A DNA stretch of 64,000 nucleotides. Source: Streptomyces candidus. GTDB lineage: Bacteria; Actinomycetota; Actinomycetes; Streptomycetales; Streptomycetaceae. Positions 17,898-27,002 of the stretch are shown here, in pieces (positions within the stretch are counted from its first letter, which is position 1; every line of letters starts with the position of its first letter). The position numbers were made by a program, and so were the translations under genes. The notes beneath the pieces are model-generated. The model was not told the origin of the DNA. It ran no database searches and saw nothing but the letters and a program-made list of their open reading frames with translations. The stretch spans positions 248,001 to 312,000 of the forward strand of contig NZ_JACHEM010000006.1 of the NCBI RefSeq assembly GCF_014207445.1, written 5' to 3'.

Positions 17898-19409
17898 TCA
17901 GCCGCCGGAGAGTACGCGGACCAGTTCGTCCGCGGTGCGGCACCGGTCCAGAAGCTCCTTGACGTGGTTCCTGGTGCCCCGCAGCGGCTCCAGCGTCGGC
18001 ACCCGCTGGAGCGAGTCCCGGCCCGGCAGGTCGAAGATCACGGAGTCCCAGGAGGCCGCCGCGACATCGTCCGCGTACTGCTCCAGGCAGCGGCCGCGGA
18101 AGTACGCCCTGGTGTCCTCCGGTGGCTTGTTCTCGGCCCGCTGGACGGCGCTCTCGTCCAGCAGGCGCTTCATCTTGCCGCGGGCCGCCAGCCGGTTGTA
18201 GAGCCCCTTGTCGGGCCGTACGTCCGCGTACTGGAGGTCGACCAGGTGAAGCCTGGGTGCGTCCCATTCGAGGTTGTCGCGGCGGCGGTAGCCCTCCAGG
18301 AGCTCCCGCTTGGCGATCCAGTCCAGTTCCCCGGACAGACTCATCGGGTCGTTCTCCAGCCGGTTGAGCACGTCCTCCCAGCGGGTGAGGACGTCCTTGG
18401 TCTGGTCGTCCGCGTCCGCCCCGTACCGGTCCTCGACGTACTTCCTGGCCAGCTCGAAGTACTCCATCTGGAGCTGGACAGCGGTCAGTGAGCGTCCGCT
18501 GCGCAGGGTGATCAGATGCTGGAGCGAGGGGTCGTGGGAGACCTGGTGCAGCGTGCGCACCGGCTGGTCCACGGCCAGGTCCACGTTGATGAAGCCGTCC
18601 TCGATCATCGACAGGACCAGTGCGGTGGTGCCGAGCTTCAGGTATGTCGAGATCTCCGAGAGGTTGGCGTCGCCGATGATGACGTGCAGGCGGCGGTACT
18701 TCTCGGCGTCGGAGTGGGGTTCGTCGCGGGTGTTGATGATGGGGCGTTTGAGGGTGGTTTCCAGGCCGACCTCGACTTCGAAGTAGTCGGCGCGCTGGCT
18801 GATCTGGAAGCCGTGTTCGTGGCCGTCCTGGCCGATGCCGACCCGGCCGGCTCCGGTGATGACCTGACGGGAGACGAAGAAGGGGGTGAGGTGGCGCACG
18901 ATGTCCGAGAAGGGGGTCTCCCGCTTCATCAGGTAGTTCTCGTGCGTGCCGTAGGAGGCGCCCTTGTTGTCGGTGTTGTTCTTGTAGAGCAGGATCGGCT
19001 GGGCGCCGGGGAGCTGGGCGGCGCGTTCGGCGGCTTCGGCCATGATGCGCTCGCCGGCCTTGTCCCAGAGGACCGCGTCCATGGGGTTGGTGATTTCCGG
19101 GGAGCTGAACTCGGGGTGTGCGTGGTCGACGTAGAGCCTGGCGCCGTTGGTCAGGATGACGTTGGCCAGGCCGATGTCCTCGTCGGTGAGCTGGCTGGAG
19201 TCGGCTGCTTCGCGGGCGAGGTCGAAGCCTCGGGCGTCTCGCAGCGGGTTCTCTTCCTCGAAGTCCCAGCGGGCGCGGCGCGCCCGGTGCATCGCCGCCG
19301 CGTAGGCGTTGACGATCTGGGACGAGGTGAGCATGGCATTGGCGTTGGGGTGGCCGGGGACGGAGATTCCGTATTCCGTCTCGATGCCCATTACTCGCCG
19401 TACGGTCAT
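17898..19409 (-). CDS. dop: Dop, depupylase (deamidase of Pup)
   Basis: A 503-residue paralogue of PafA that hydrolyses the Pup-substrate isopeptide bond and, where Pup ends in Gln, deamidates it. [14 protein letters not shown] has metal-binding Glu10, and [16 protein letters not shown] holds Asp95, the catalytic position of Dop proteins. The Dop-specific loop is present at about residues 41-80 ([20 protein letters not shown]). [19 protein letters not shown] is shared with PafA. ATG 19409 has an AAGGAGG site. Because Pup here already ends in Glu, its main remaining task should be depupylation. It heads the dop-pup-prcBA unit. Confidence 0.97.
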   Translation of the reverse strand: MTVRRVMGIETEYGISVPGHPNANAMLTSSQIVNAYAAAMHRARRARWDFEEENPLRDARGFDLAREAADSSQLTDEDIGLANVILTNGARLYVDHAHPEFSSPEITNPMDAVLWDKAGERIMAEAAERAAQLPGAQPILLYKNNTDNKGASYGTHENYLMKRETPFSDIVRHLTPFFVSRQVITGAGRVGIGQDGHEHGFQISQRADYFEVEVGLETTLKRPIINTRDEPHSDAEKYRRLHVIIGDANLSEISTYLKLGTTALVLSMIEDGFINVDLAVDQPVRTLHQVSHDPSLQHLITLRSGRSLTAVQLQMEYFELARKYVEDRYGADADDQTKDVLTRWEDVLNRLENDPMSLSGELDWIAKRELLEGYRRRDNLEWDAPRLHLVDLQYADVRPDKGLYNRLAARGKMKRLLDESAVQRAENKPPEDTRAYFRGRCLEQYADDVAAASWDSVIFDLPGRDSLQRVPTLEPLRGTRNHVKELLDRCRTADELVRVLSGG

Positions 19410-19630
19410 GCGGCCCTCCTTGCCCGGCGTCGCCCCCGTCCTGGGGCGGCGCTCAAGTACCGCTGGTTTTCGGGTGCGTGTGCGGTGCCCGTCCCCGCAC
19501 TGTGCGGCCCGGCGGTGGCGGTACGGAAGAGCCTAGAGCGCCTTTGCGCTGGTGGGGAGATCAAATCCGTCATTGCCCTGTTGTGTGCGGAAGTCCCGCT
19601 CGGATGGCCGGGGTTGCGGGGGAAAGCAAC

Positions 19631-19662
19631 CGGCTGCGGATACCCGGGGGTATCCGCAGCCG
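19631..19662 (-). terminator. Terminator after mpa
   Basis: Perfect 14-bp stem (19631-19644 with 19649-19662, core GCTGCGGATACC), a 4-base loop, 9 bases past the mpa stop. It separates mpa from dop transcription. The rest of 19410-19671 should hold the dop promoter. Confidence 0.75.
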
Positions 19663-19671
19663 GGCTGCGCT

Positions 19672-21438
19672 TTAGAGGTACTGGCCCGTGTTGGCCACCG
19701 TGTCGATGGAGCGTCCGGTGTCTGCACCCTGTTTTCCGGTGACGAGCGTACGGATGAAGACGATCCGTTCGCCCTTCTTGCCAGAGATGCGGGCCCAGTC
19801 GTCCGGGTTGGTGGTGTTGGGGAGGTCCTCGTTCTCCTTGAACTCGTCCACGCAGGCCTGGATGAGGTGTGCGATCCTCAGGCCCTTCTGGTTCTGGTCG
19901 AGGAAGGCCTTGATGGCCATCTTCTTGGCCCGGTCGACGATGTTCTGGATCATCGCGCCGGAGTTGAAGTCCTTGAAGTAGAGGACTTCCTTGTCGCCGT
20001 TGGCGTACGTGACCTCCAGGAAGCGGTTCTCCTCGGATTCCGCGTACATCTGCTCGACGACGGTCTGGATCATGCCGTGTACTGCGGCGTCCTTGGAGCC
20101 GGTGTGCTCGGCGAGGTCGTCGGAGTGCAGTGGCAGGGTCGCCTTGAGGTACTTGGCGAAGATGTCCTTCGCGGCCTCGGCGTCCGGGCGCTCGATCTTG
20201 ATCTTGACGTCGAGTCGTCCGGGTCGCAGGATCGCGGGGTCGATCATGTCTTCGCGGTTGGAGGCGCCGATGACGATGACGTTCTCCAGGCCTTCCACGC
20301 CGTCGATCTCGGCGAGCAGCTGGGGGACGATGGTGTTCTCCACGTCCGAGCTGACGCCTGACCCGCGGGTGCGGAAGAGGGATTCCATCTCGTCGAAGAA
20401 GACGATGACGGGGGTGCCTTCGCTCGCCTTTTCCCGTGCACGCTGGAAGACCAGGCGGATGTGGCGCTCGGTCTCGCCGACGTACTTGTTGAGGAGTTCG
20501 GGGCCCTTGATGTTGAGGAAGTAGGACTTGCCCTGGGGTCGGCCGGTGACTTCGGCGACCTTCTTGGCGAGGGAGTTGGCGACGGCTTTGGCGATGAGCG
20601 TCTTGCCGCAGCCCGGCGGTCCGTAGAGCAGGATGCCCTTCGGGGGCCGCAGTTCGTGCTCTTTGAAGAGGTCGGGGTAGAGGTAGGGGAGTTCGACCGC
20701 GTCGCGGATCAGTTCGATCTGGTTGCCCAGGCCGCCGATCTTCTCGTAGTCGACGTCCGGGACCTCTTCGAGGACCAGGTCCTCGACCTCGCTCTTCGGG
20801 ATGATCTCGTAGACGTAGCCGGACCTGGGCTCCAGCAGCAGGGCGTCGCCGGGACGGATGGTGATGTCCAGCAGTGGCTCGGCGAGCCTCACCACCCGCT
20901 CTTCGTCGGTGTGCCCGACCACCAGGGCCCGCTCGCCGTCCTCAAGGATCTCCTTGAGGGTGACGATGTCCCCTGCACGCTCGAATTCCATGGCCTCGAC
21001 CACGTTGAGCGCTTCGTTCAGCATGACTTCCTGGCCGCGCCGGAGCTCTTCGAGCTCGACGCTCGGGCTGACGTTCACCCGGAGTTTGCGTCCTCCGGTG
21101 AAGATGTCGGCCGTGCCGTCCTCGTTGGCCTCCAGGAACACACCGAAGCCGGCCGGCGGCTGTGCGAGCCGGTCCACTTCTTCCTTGAGGGCCACGATCT
21201 GGTCGCGCGCCTCGCGGAGTGTGTTGGCGAGCCGCTCGTTCTGGGCGGACACGCCTGCCAGGTTGGTCTGCAGCTCGACGATCCGCTCTTCGAGAATCCT
21301 CGTATGACGCGGAGAGTCGGCGAGCTTGCGTCGCAGGACGGCGATTTCCTGCTCTAGATAGGCAACCTGTCCGGCGGGGTCCTCGGACCCTCGCGCGGGC
21401 CGGATGCCGCGGTTGATGTCGTCGTCGTGGGCTGCCAC
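19672..21438 (-). CDS. mpa: Proteasomal AAA ATPase Mpa/ARC
   Basis: A 588-residue hexameric unfoldase that recognises Pup and threads substrates into PrcAB. An N-terminal coiled coil covers about residues 15-80 ([20 protein letters not shown]), followed by two OB folds to about 230. The AAA module follows, with Walker [10 protein letters not shown], Walker [13 protein letters not shown] and RPGRLDVKI. The C-terminus GQYL is the tail that docks into the alpha-ring pockets. I chose GTG 21438 ([13 protein letters not shown]), with its GGAGGAGG site; a TTG six codons upstream is less likely. It is divergent from a ferredoxin gene and has its own terminator. Confidence 0.97.
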   Translation of the reverse strand: MAAHDDDINRGIRPARGSEDPAGQVAYLEQEIAVLRRKLADSPRHTRILEERIVELQTNLAGVSAQNERLANTLREARDQIVALKEEVDRLAQPPAGFGVFLEANEDGTADIFTGGRKLRVNVSPSVELEELRRGQEVMLNEALNVVEAMEFERAGDIVTLKEILEDGERALVVGHTDEERVVRLAEPLLDITIRPGDALLLEPRSGYVYEIIPKSEVEDLVLEEVPDVDYEKIGGLGNQIELIRDAVELPYLYPDLFKEHELRPPKGILLYGPPGCGKTLIAKAVANSLAKKVAEVTGRPQGKSYFLNIKGPELLNKYVGETERHIRLVFQRAREKASEGTPVIVFFDEMESLFRTRGSGVSSDVENTIVPQLLAEIDGVEGLENVIVIGASNREDMIDPAILRPGRLDVKIKIERPDAEAAKDIFAKYLKATLPLHSDDLAEHTGSKDAAVHGMIQTVVEQMYAESEENRFLEVTYANGDKEVLYFKDFNSGAMIQNIVDRAKKMAIKAFLDQNQKGLRIAHLIQACVDEFKENEDLPNTTNPDDWARISGKKGERIVFIRTLVTGKQGADTGRSIDTVANTGQYL

Positions 21439-21681
21439 GGTCCTCACCTCCTCCAAGGGGAGCTGGACGCTTCCTGACCCTACCTGGGTGGGTGCTGGTT
21501 GAAACCCCTAGATCACAAACAGGATCGAGGAGTGTCTGATCTTCACCCTTGCGTACTCCCTCACAGAGGGGGGATACCCACCCAGCAACATCGGAAAGCG
21601 GGCGGTTGTATCGTCGAAGTGTTCAACACCCGTCAGGGCTGGCTTCAATTGGTGCATACCGCGCAGGGAACGGCAGGAGAT

Positions 21682-22002
21682 ATGACCGTGGAGGAGAAGG
21701 CCCCCACCGCAGAGGGCGCCCAGGCAGGCGACCCTCTCGAGGTGTGGATCGACCAGGACCTCTGCACCGGTGACGGCATCTGTGCGCAGTACGCGCCGGA
21801 GGTCTTCGAGCTCGACATCGACGGGCTGGCGTACGTGAAGAGCGGTGACGACGAGTTGCTGCAGACACCTGGTGCGACGACGCCGGTGCCGCTGACGCTG
21901 CTGAACGATGTCGTGGACTCGGCGAAGGAGTGCCCGGGCGACTGTATTCATGTACGTCGCGTTTCGGACAGCGTCGAGGTGTACGGGCCGGACGCCCAGT
22001 AG
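21682..22002 (+). CDS. Ferredoxin, 3Fe-4S type
   Basis: A 106-residue small iron-sulfur protein. Cluster ligands lie in DQDLCTGDGICAQYAPEVFE (Cys-x5-Cys) and KECPGDCIHV, the pattern of single-cluster 3Fe-4S ferredoxins that feed cytochromes P450 and similar enzymes. A short acidic N-terminal extension precedes the fold. ATG 21682 has GGAGA just upstream. It diverges from mpa; I recall such a ferredoxin at this position in other streptomycetes, but no functional link to the proteasome is established. It converges with the secreted-protein gene after only 14 bases. Confidence 0.88.
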   Translation: MTVEEKAPTAEGAQAGDPLEVWIDQDLCTGDGICAQYAPEVFELDIDGLAYVKSGDDELLQTPGATTPVPLTLLNDVVDSAKECPGDCIHVRRVSDSVEVYGPDAQ

Positions 22003-22016
22003 CTGGGGCGCGTGTT

Positions 22017-22568
22017 TCAGACGCCGCGGGCGTCGGGGGTGGCGGAGCGGGTGAACTTCCCGTTCCGCCACTGCCATTTGACCTTCTGCATCCGGTCGGG
22101 GCAGCAGCGGGCGACCGCGTCGGAGGAGTATCCGAGGAGGGTGGCGGCGACCGCGCCTTCGGCGACGGCGATCTCGGTGACGTTCTCTCCGTCGCCCGGG
22201 TCGAGGAGGGTGGCGACGACGCGGTGGGGTGAGGTGAGTACGTAGACCCCGCTCGGCGGTGTGCCGATGCCGGCATCGCAGCGGACGACGGCGACGGTTT
22301 CAAGGTGGCCGTCGCCGTCGAGGTCGCCGGTGGCCCGGTTCACGACGCGGGGTGCGCCGCCCCGGCACTCCAGGGGGTACGTGGCCGCCTGCGCGTCCGG
22401 GGCGGGGCGTGCCTGGGCTGCGGCAGCAGTGTCCGGGGAGGCGGTGGCGGCGGCGGGCTGGAGGAGCGCGGCGCCCGCTATGACGGCTGCGGTGGCTGCG
22501 GCGGTGGTCAGCCAGTGCACCGCGCGGGGCCGGGCGTGTGCGGGGGCCGTGGGCGCGGGGGTGTGCAC
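22017..22568 (-). CDS. Secreted protein, unknown function
   Basis: A 183-residue protein from GTG 22568, which has a GGAG site; GTG 22640 would add 24 Pro/Ala-rich residues but has no ribosome site. Residues about 18-45 form an export signal or anchor (HWLTTAAATAAVIAGAALLQ) ending in an Ala-rich cleavage region. The mature part contains a calcium-binding-like GDLDGDGHLETVAVVRCD segment as found in FG-GAP/VCBS repeats, and a second strand set (GVYVLTSPHRVVATLLDPGD). Cysteines in LECRGG, VRCD and ARCCPD may form disulfides. No close family is recognised. Confidence 0.72.
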   Translation of the reverse strand: MHTPAPTAPAHARPRAVHWLTTAAATAAVIAGAALLQPAAATASPDTAAAAQARPAPDAQAATYPLECRGGAPRVVNRATGDLDGDGHLETVAVVRCDAGIGTPPSGVYVLTSPHRVVATLLDPGDGENVTEIAVAEGAVAATLLGYSSDAVARCCPDRMQKVKWQWRNGKFTRSATPDARGV

Positions 22569-22878
22569 GCGGAGTGTCTCCTGTGGGGCTGTGGCGCCAG
22601 GGGCGTCGGCGACGGGAGGGTGGCCAGCATCGTGCCACACGGTGCGGCGCAGCGGAATGCCGGGGCGGCGTGCGCGTGCCGTCGCGGAGGGCCGTGGCGC
22701 GGCCCCCGGGGCTCCACGCGCGCGCGTGTGCCGAGCCCGCTCCGCGCGCGTGTACGTGGGCGGTCTCCGCCTGCGGGTGCACGGCCGGTCGTTTCCCGTG
22801 CGCGTCCGGGAGCCCCGCTCGGCGTGTGCCGTGCGGGAGCTGCCCGACGTGGTGGTGAGAGCGGGTGGGCGAGGAAAA
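22569..22878. other. Gene-free stretch upstream of the secreted-protein gene
   Basis: About 310 bases between the secreted protein's start and the trmI terminator. It should contain the secreted-protein promoter. Several alternating GC tracts (CGCGCGCG near 22725 and 22745) are visible. I see no convincing gene, RNA or operator. Confidence 0.5.
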
Positions 22879-22928
22879 GGCGCCGCCGTCCAGTTCTCGT
22901 GTCGGTCCGGGAACTGGACGGCGGCGCC
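22875..22928 (-). terminator. Strong terminator after trmI
   Basis: Perfect 18-bp stem (22879-22896 with 22911-22928), 14-base loop, followed on the minus strand by a T4 run (complement of 22875-22878). It lies 27 bases past the trmI stop. Confidence 0.85.
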
Positions 22929-22955
22929 GGTCTGTGGGGGCGGTGTGCCGGGCGG

Positions 22956-23861
22956 TTACGCCTGGCCGCTGCCGCGCTCCTTGTTGGGGCCCTCGTAGTC
23001 CTCGCCGTAGGCGCCCTTGGAGGGGCGGCGGCGGCGCATGGGGGGCTCGACGCCGTCGGCGAGGCGGCGGGCGGTGACGAGGAAGCCCGTGTGGCCGATC
23101 ATGCGGTGGTCCGGGCGCACGGCGAGGCCCTCGACGTGCCAGTTGCGGACCATGGATTCCCACGGCTGGGGTTCGGCGAAGCAGCCGATCTCGCGGATGG
23201 ACTCGACGGTCCTGGCGAGCTGGGTGGTGGTGGCGACGTACGCGCACATGATGCCGCCGGGGACGAGCGCCTTGGAGACGGCTTCGAGGGTTTCCCAGGG
23301 GGCGAGCATGTCGAGGACGACGCGGTCGACCTCGGTGTCGGACAGGTTGTCCTGGAGGTCTCCGACGGTGAGGGTCCACGCCGGGTGGGGGCCGCCGAAG
23401 TAGCGCTCCACGTTGCCCTGGGCGATGTCCGCGAAGTCCTGGCGGCGCTCGTAGGAGTGCAGCATTCCGTGGTCGCCGACGGCGCGCAGCAGGAAGGCGC
23501 TCAGTGCGCCGGAGCCCACTCCGGCTTCGACGACGCGGGCGCCGGCGAAGATGTCGGCGAAGGCCAGGATCTGCCCCGCGTCCTTGGGGTAGACCACGGC
23601 TGCGCCGCGGGGCATGGACAGGACGTAGTCGGGGAGCAGGGGGCGGAGTGCCAGGTAGGCGACGTTCCCCGTGGTACGGACAACACTGCCCTCGGACGCC
23701 CCGATCAGCTCGTCGTGCGAGAAGGCACCCTTGTGGGTGTGGAACTGCTTCCCGGCTTCGAGCGTGAACGTGTAGTGGCGGCCCTTGGGGTCAGTCAGCT
23801 GGACCTGGTCCCCGACCTTGAAGGGCCCGCGTCGGCGGGCGGCACCGGTCGGTTCGGACAT
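22956..23861 (-). CDS. trmI: tRNA (adenine-N1)-methyltransferase TrmI
   Basis: A 301-residue SAM-dependent enzyme that makes m1A58 in the T-loop of tRNAs, working as a tetramer. The N-terminal barrel (FKVGDQVQLTDPKGRHYTF) precedes a Rossmann domain with SAM motif VVEAGVGSGALSAFLLRAVG and VYPKDAGQILAFADIFAG. VDRVVLDMLAPWETL supplies the catalytic Asp region. The end is basic (MRRRRPSKGAYGEDYEG). In actinobacteria this gene is commonly close to the proteasome locus. The site-2 protease gene lies 58 bases upstream on the same strand, so cotranscription is likely. Confidence 0.95.
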   Translation of the reverse strand: MSEPTGAARRRGPFKVGDQVQLTDPKGRHYTFTLEAGKQFHTHKGAFSHDELIGASEGSVVRTTGNVAYLALRPLLPDYVLSMPRGAAVVYPKDAGQILAFADIFAGARVVEAGVGSGALSAFLLRAVGDHGMLHSYERRQDFADIAQGNVERYFGGPHPAWTLTVGDLQDNLSDTEVDRVVLDMLAPWETLEAVSKALVPGGIMCAYVATTTQLARTVESIREIGCFAEPQPWESMVRNWHVEGLAVRPDHRMIGHTGFLVTARRLADGVEPPMRRRRPSKGAYGEDYEGPNKERGSGQA

Positions 23862-23919
23862 GTGACCAGCCTACCGGCTGTTTGAGTGCCCTCGCGCCGG
23901 GTCCGTTCCCGCCGGAGCG

Positions 23920-25689
23920 TCACTGGGGGCGGGCCATGGCGTTGACGAAGGCGCGCTCGACGTCGGCGGTGGACAGGACGCCGTAGATCTCGCCGGTGTC
24001 CTCGACGACGAGGTATTCGGTGGCGGGGGCCGTCTGGAGCCGGTCGAGGAGGTCCTGGCCGTCGAGTCCGGCGGGGATGCGCATGTCGTCGGTGAGGTCC
24101 TGGGCGAGGCCGCTGACGGCGACCCAGGGGCGGCGGTGTTCGGGTACGCCGACGATGGCGGCTTCCCGTACGAGGGCGGTGGGCCGGCCCTGCGCGTCGA
24201 CGACGACGAGGGCGCGGGCGCCCGCTTCGTTGGCGCGGCGGAGCGCTTCGGAGAGGGGGGTGGCGGATTCGACGGGGACCGCGCGCCGGGTGAGGGTGCG
24301 GGCGCGCAGGGCGGGGAGGTGCTCGCGCAGGCGGGCCATGCGGAGGCTGTTGCCGGCGCCGGTCCAGATGATGGCGGCGAGGATCGCGGCGAGGAGGGCG
24401 TCGAGCACGGTGTCCATGCCGGTGATGTCCTCGGTGTCGTTGCCGAGGGCCCCGGTGTGGGTGAGGAGGGGGAGGCCGATGAGGACGGCGACGGCGAGTG
24501 CGCGGCCGATCCAGGCGGCGGCGACGGTGCCGGTCATGGGGTTGCCGGTGATCTTCCAGACGACGGCGCGGAGCATCCGGCCGCCGTCGAGGGGCAGGCC
24601 GGGGAGCAGGTTGAAGGCCGCCACGATGAGGTTGGAGATCATCAGGCCCGCGAGCAGGACGCCGGGGACGGTACTCGCTTCGACGAGGTCCATGGCGAGG
24701 TAGAAGAGGCCGCCGAGGAGGAGGGAGAGGAGGGGGCCGACGAAGGCGAGGACGAATTCCCGCCCGGGGGTCTCGGTCTCCTTCTCGATCTCGGAGACGC
24801 CGCCGAAGAACTGGAGCTGGATGCGGCGGACGGGGAGCTTGAAGCGGAGGGCGGCGACGGTGTGGGCGAGTTCGTGCACGAGCACGGACGCGTAGAAGGC
24901 GACGGCGAAGAAGAGGGAGACGAGGTAGCGGGCGGCGCCGAGTTCGGGCAGGACGATGTCGATCTGTCCGCCGAAGACCCAGGTGATGAGGGCGGCGACG
25001 AGGAACCAGCTGGGAGCGACGTAGACGGGCACTCCGAAGGGCCGCCCCATGAGGAGGCCGCCTCCGGGCTCGCTGGGCCGCTTGGGGGTCTTGCCCGGCG
25101 CGCTGCCGGTGCTGCCGGTGCTGCCGGTGCTGCCGGTGCTGCCGGTGCTGCCGGTGCTGCCGGTGCTGCCGGTGCTGCCGGTGCTGCCGGTGCTGCCGGT
25201 GGCGAGGGTGTTGCCGGTGCCGGCGCCCGTGTCGGCGGGGGTGTCGGTGTCGGCGGGGGTGTCGGTGTCGGCGGGGGTGTCGGTGTCGGCGGGGGTGTCC
25301 GGCTTTGGCCCGTGGTGGGCGGCGGGGGCGCCGCCGTCGGGACGGCTCGGGGGCGGGCCGGGCTCGGAGCCGCCGTCCGTAGCGGTACCGCCGGACGCGG
25401 GGCCGGTGTCGCCGTCGGGGGCGGGGGCGAGGGTGCGGGGCGCCGAGGGGGTGCCCGTGGCCGCGCCCTGCGTGCTGCCGGTGCCGGGGGCGTCCGGGGC
25501 GAGGGGCGGAGCCGGGGCGGCCGGGGCGGTGGGCGTAGCCGTGGTGCCACCCTCGGTGGGAGTGGTGGGGTCGGTCGTGTCCGTGGGGTCGGTCGTGTCC
25601 GTGGGGCCGGCGGGGGTGGTGGGGTCGGCCGTGCCGGGCCTGCGGCGTCGGCCGTCGCCGGTCTCGCCGCTCTCGTCGCGCTCGTCCAC
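23920..25689 (-). CDS. Site-2-type intramembrane metalloprotease with CBS domains and a repeat linker
   Basis: A 589-residue M50-family protein. The N-terminal half (about residues 1-215) is low-complexity Thr/Pro/Asp/Gly, including four copies of a six-residue DTPADT-type unit and eleven TGS repeats. The membrane protease follows: VLVHELAHTVAAL (HExxH zinc site, near residue 270) and NLLPGLPLDGGRML (the second motif with its metal-binding Asp). The C-terminus holds a CBS pair (ARALVVVDAQGRPTALV, TEYLVVEDTGEIYGVLSTAD). Such enzymes cleave membrane-bound substrates; which one is unknown. GTG 25689 is chosen for its AAGGGA site. The repeat linker is far longer than I would expect for the family. 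Confidence 0.9.
   Translation of the reverse strand: MDERDESGETGDGRRRRPGTADPTTPAGPTDTTDPTDTTDPTTPTEGGTTATPTAPAAPAPPLAPDAPGTGSTQGAATGTPSAPRTLAPAPDGDTGPASGGTATDGGSEPGPPPSRPDGGAPAAHHGPKPDTPADTDTPADTDTPADTDTPADTGAGTGNTLATGSTGSTGSTGSTGSTGSTGSTGSTGSTGSTGSAPGKTPKRPSEPGGGLLMGRPFGVPVYVAPSWFLVAALITWVFGGQIDIVLPELGAARYLVSLFFAVAFYASVLVHELAHTVAALRFKLPVRRIQLQFFGGVSEIEKETETPGREFVLAFVGPLLSLLLGGLFYLAMDLVEASTVPGVLLAGLMISNLIVAAFNLLPGLPLDGGRMLRAVVWKITGNPMTGTVAAAWIGRALAVAVLIGLPLLTHTGALGNDTEDITGMDTVLDALLAAILAAIIWTGAGNSLRMARLREHLPALRARTLTRRAVPVESATPLSEALRRANEAGARALVVVDAQGRPTALVREAAIVGVPEHRRPWVAVSGLAQDLTDDMRIPAGLDGQDLLDRLQTAPATEYLVVEDTGEIYGVLSTADVERAFVNAMARPQ
25102..25200. repeat. 9-bp minisatellite, 11 perfect copies, in the protease gene
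   Basis: GCTGCCGGT repeated without change across 99 bases. Read on the minus strand it encodes (TGS)11 in the linker ahead of the membrane domain. Copy-number change keeps the frame and only alters linker length. Confidence 0.97.
25229..25300. repeat. 18-bp tandem repeat, 4 copies, in the protease gene
   Basis: GTGTCGGCGGGGGTGTCG repeated four times (the last copy ends in C). It encodes an acidic DTPADT-type hexapeptide repeat just N-terminal of the TGS tract. Confidence 0.93.
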
Positions 25690-25825
25690 GGGGTCCCTTC
25701 GTCTGCGTACGCTCTCTGCCGCCCTGTTGCCGTTGTGCGGGGCAATGCCCTGATCATGCAGTGCGGGAGGGCTTGTCGTCGATGGTAGGGGGGCGTTGTC
25801 AGTGGCGGGCCGTAGGGTCGGAGTC

Positions 25826-26902
25826 ATGAATACGAGTTCCGGTCCGGCGGCTGCGGCGACGCGGCCCACTTCGCTGTCACCCTCAAGGGCGAGCGATTTC
25901 ATGCAGTGCCCGCTGCTGTACCGGTTCAGGGTGATCGACAAGCTTCCTGAGAAGCCGAGTGAGGCGGCCACCCGGGGGACGCTGGTGCATGCCGTGCTGG
26001 AGCGGCTGTTCGACGATCCGGCGGTGGAGCGTACGGCCCCGAAGGCGCGGGCGATGGTGCCGGGGCAGTGGGACCGGTTGCTGGAGTCGAAACCGGAGCT
26101 GTCGGAGTTGTTCGCGGACGACGCGCAGGGCGAGCGGCTGACGCGGTGGCTGGGGCAGGCGGAGGACCTGGTCGAGAAGTGGTTCACGCTGGAGGATCCG
26201 ACACGGTTGGAGCCGGCCGAGCGGGAGCTGTTCGTGGAGACGGAGCTGGAGTCGGGGCTGCGGCTGCGCGGCGTGATCGACCGGGTGGACGTGGCGCCGA
26301 CGGGCGAGGTGCGGATCGTCGACTACAAGACGGGGAAGGCGCCGCGTCCGGAGTACGCGGAGGGCGCGCTGTTCCAGATGAAGTTCTACGCGCTGGTGAT
26401 CTGGCGGTGGAAGCGGATCGTGCCGCGCAGGCTGCAGCTGGTGTATCTGGGCAGCGGCGACGTGATGACGTACGACCCGAACGAGGCGGACCTGGAGCGG
26501 ATGGAGCGGAAGCTGCACGCGCTGTGGGAGTCGATCAAGGAGGCGACGGCGACGGGCGAGTGGCGCCCGCGGCCGACGAAGCTGTGCGGGTGGTGCGACC
26601 ACCGTGCGGTGTGCCCGGAGTTCGGCGGGACACCACCGGTCTACCCCCTGGAGATCCGGGGACAGGCGGCGGCGGAAGTACCGGCCGGGAGTCCGGGGGC
26701 CGCTCCCGGGACAGCACAGCCGCTGGAGACCCGGGAACAGGCGACGGCAGCAGTACCGGCTGGGGCTCTGGGGGTTGCCCCCGGCACCATGCGGCCCCGG
26801 GAGTCCCGGGAACTGGCGGCCGAGGTACCGGCCGGGGGCCCGGAGGCTGCTCCCGTGGCCGCAGAGCCCCCGGAGGTCCGGCCGCGGGAGACCGCGGAGT
26901 AG
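25826..26902 (+). CDS. RecB-family PD-(D/E)XK nuclease with 4-cysteine cluster and repeat tail
   Basis: A 358-residue nuclease. The core carries ATRGTLVHAVLERLFDD (motif I His), the metal site VIDRVDVAP...RIVDYKTGKAP (Asp and DYK), and QMKFYALVIW. Cys28 (SDFMQCPLLYRF) and Cys254, Cys257 and Cys263 (CGWCDHRAVC) form the four-cysteine Fe-S clamp seen in AddB- and Cas4-like nucleases. Residues about 275-355 are a non-conserved Ala/Pro/Gly tail made of three 25-residue repeats. It probably degrades single-stranded ends in repair, but no helicase partner adjoins. ATG 25826 is chosen at the start of conservation. It diverges from the protease gene. Confidence 0.9.
   Translation: MNTSSGPAAAATRPTSLSPSRASDFMQCPLLYRFRVIDKLPEKPSEAATRGTLVHAVLERLFDDPAVERTAPKARAMVPGQWDRLLESKPELSELFADDAQGERLTRWLGQAEDLVEKWFTLEDPTRLEPAERELFVETELESGLRLRGVIDRVDVAPTGEVRIVDYKTGKAPRPEYAEGALFQMKFYALVIWRWKRIVPRRLQLVYLGSGDVMTYDPNEADLERMERKLHALWESIKEATATGEWRPRPTKLCGWCDHRAVCPEFGGTPPVYPLEIRGQAAAEVPAGSPGAAPGTAQPLETREQATAAVPAGALGVAPGTMRPRESRELAAEVPAGGPEAAPVAAEPPEVRPRETAE
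26651..26875. repeat. 75-bp tandem repeat, 3 imperfect copies, in the nuclease gene tail
   Basis: Copies start at 26651, 26726 and 26801 (the third is 3 bases shorter). Each encodes a segment of the type ExREQAxAAVPAGxxGxAPG. They are in frame and have diverged by many substitutions, so they are not recent. Confidence 0.85.
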
Positions 26903-27002
26903 GTGCCGGGTTCTTTCCGGCGGCAGCTTCGGGGTTGTCCCCCGGGCGGGTGCGGCGGTCGGACGGCAGGGCAGAATGGGGCCGTCTAGAGAAGGAGTAC
27001 AC

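Noticed and set aside
25102..25300. CRISPR-like array
   Set aside because: Units are contiguous, without spacers, and in frame inside the protease gene.
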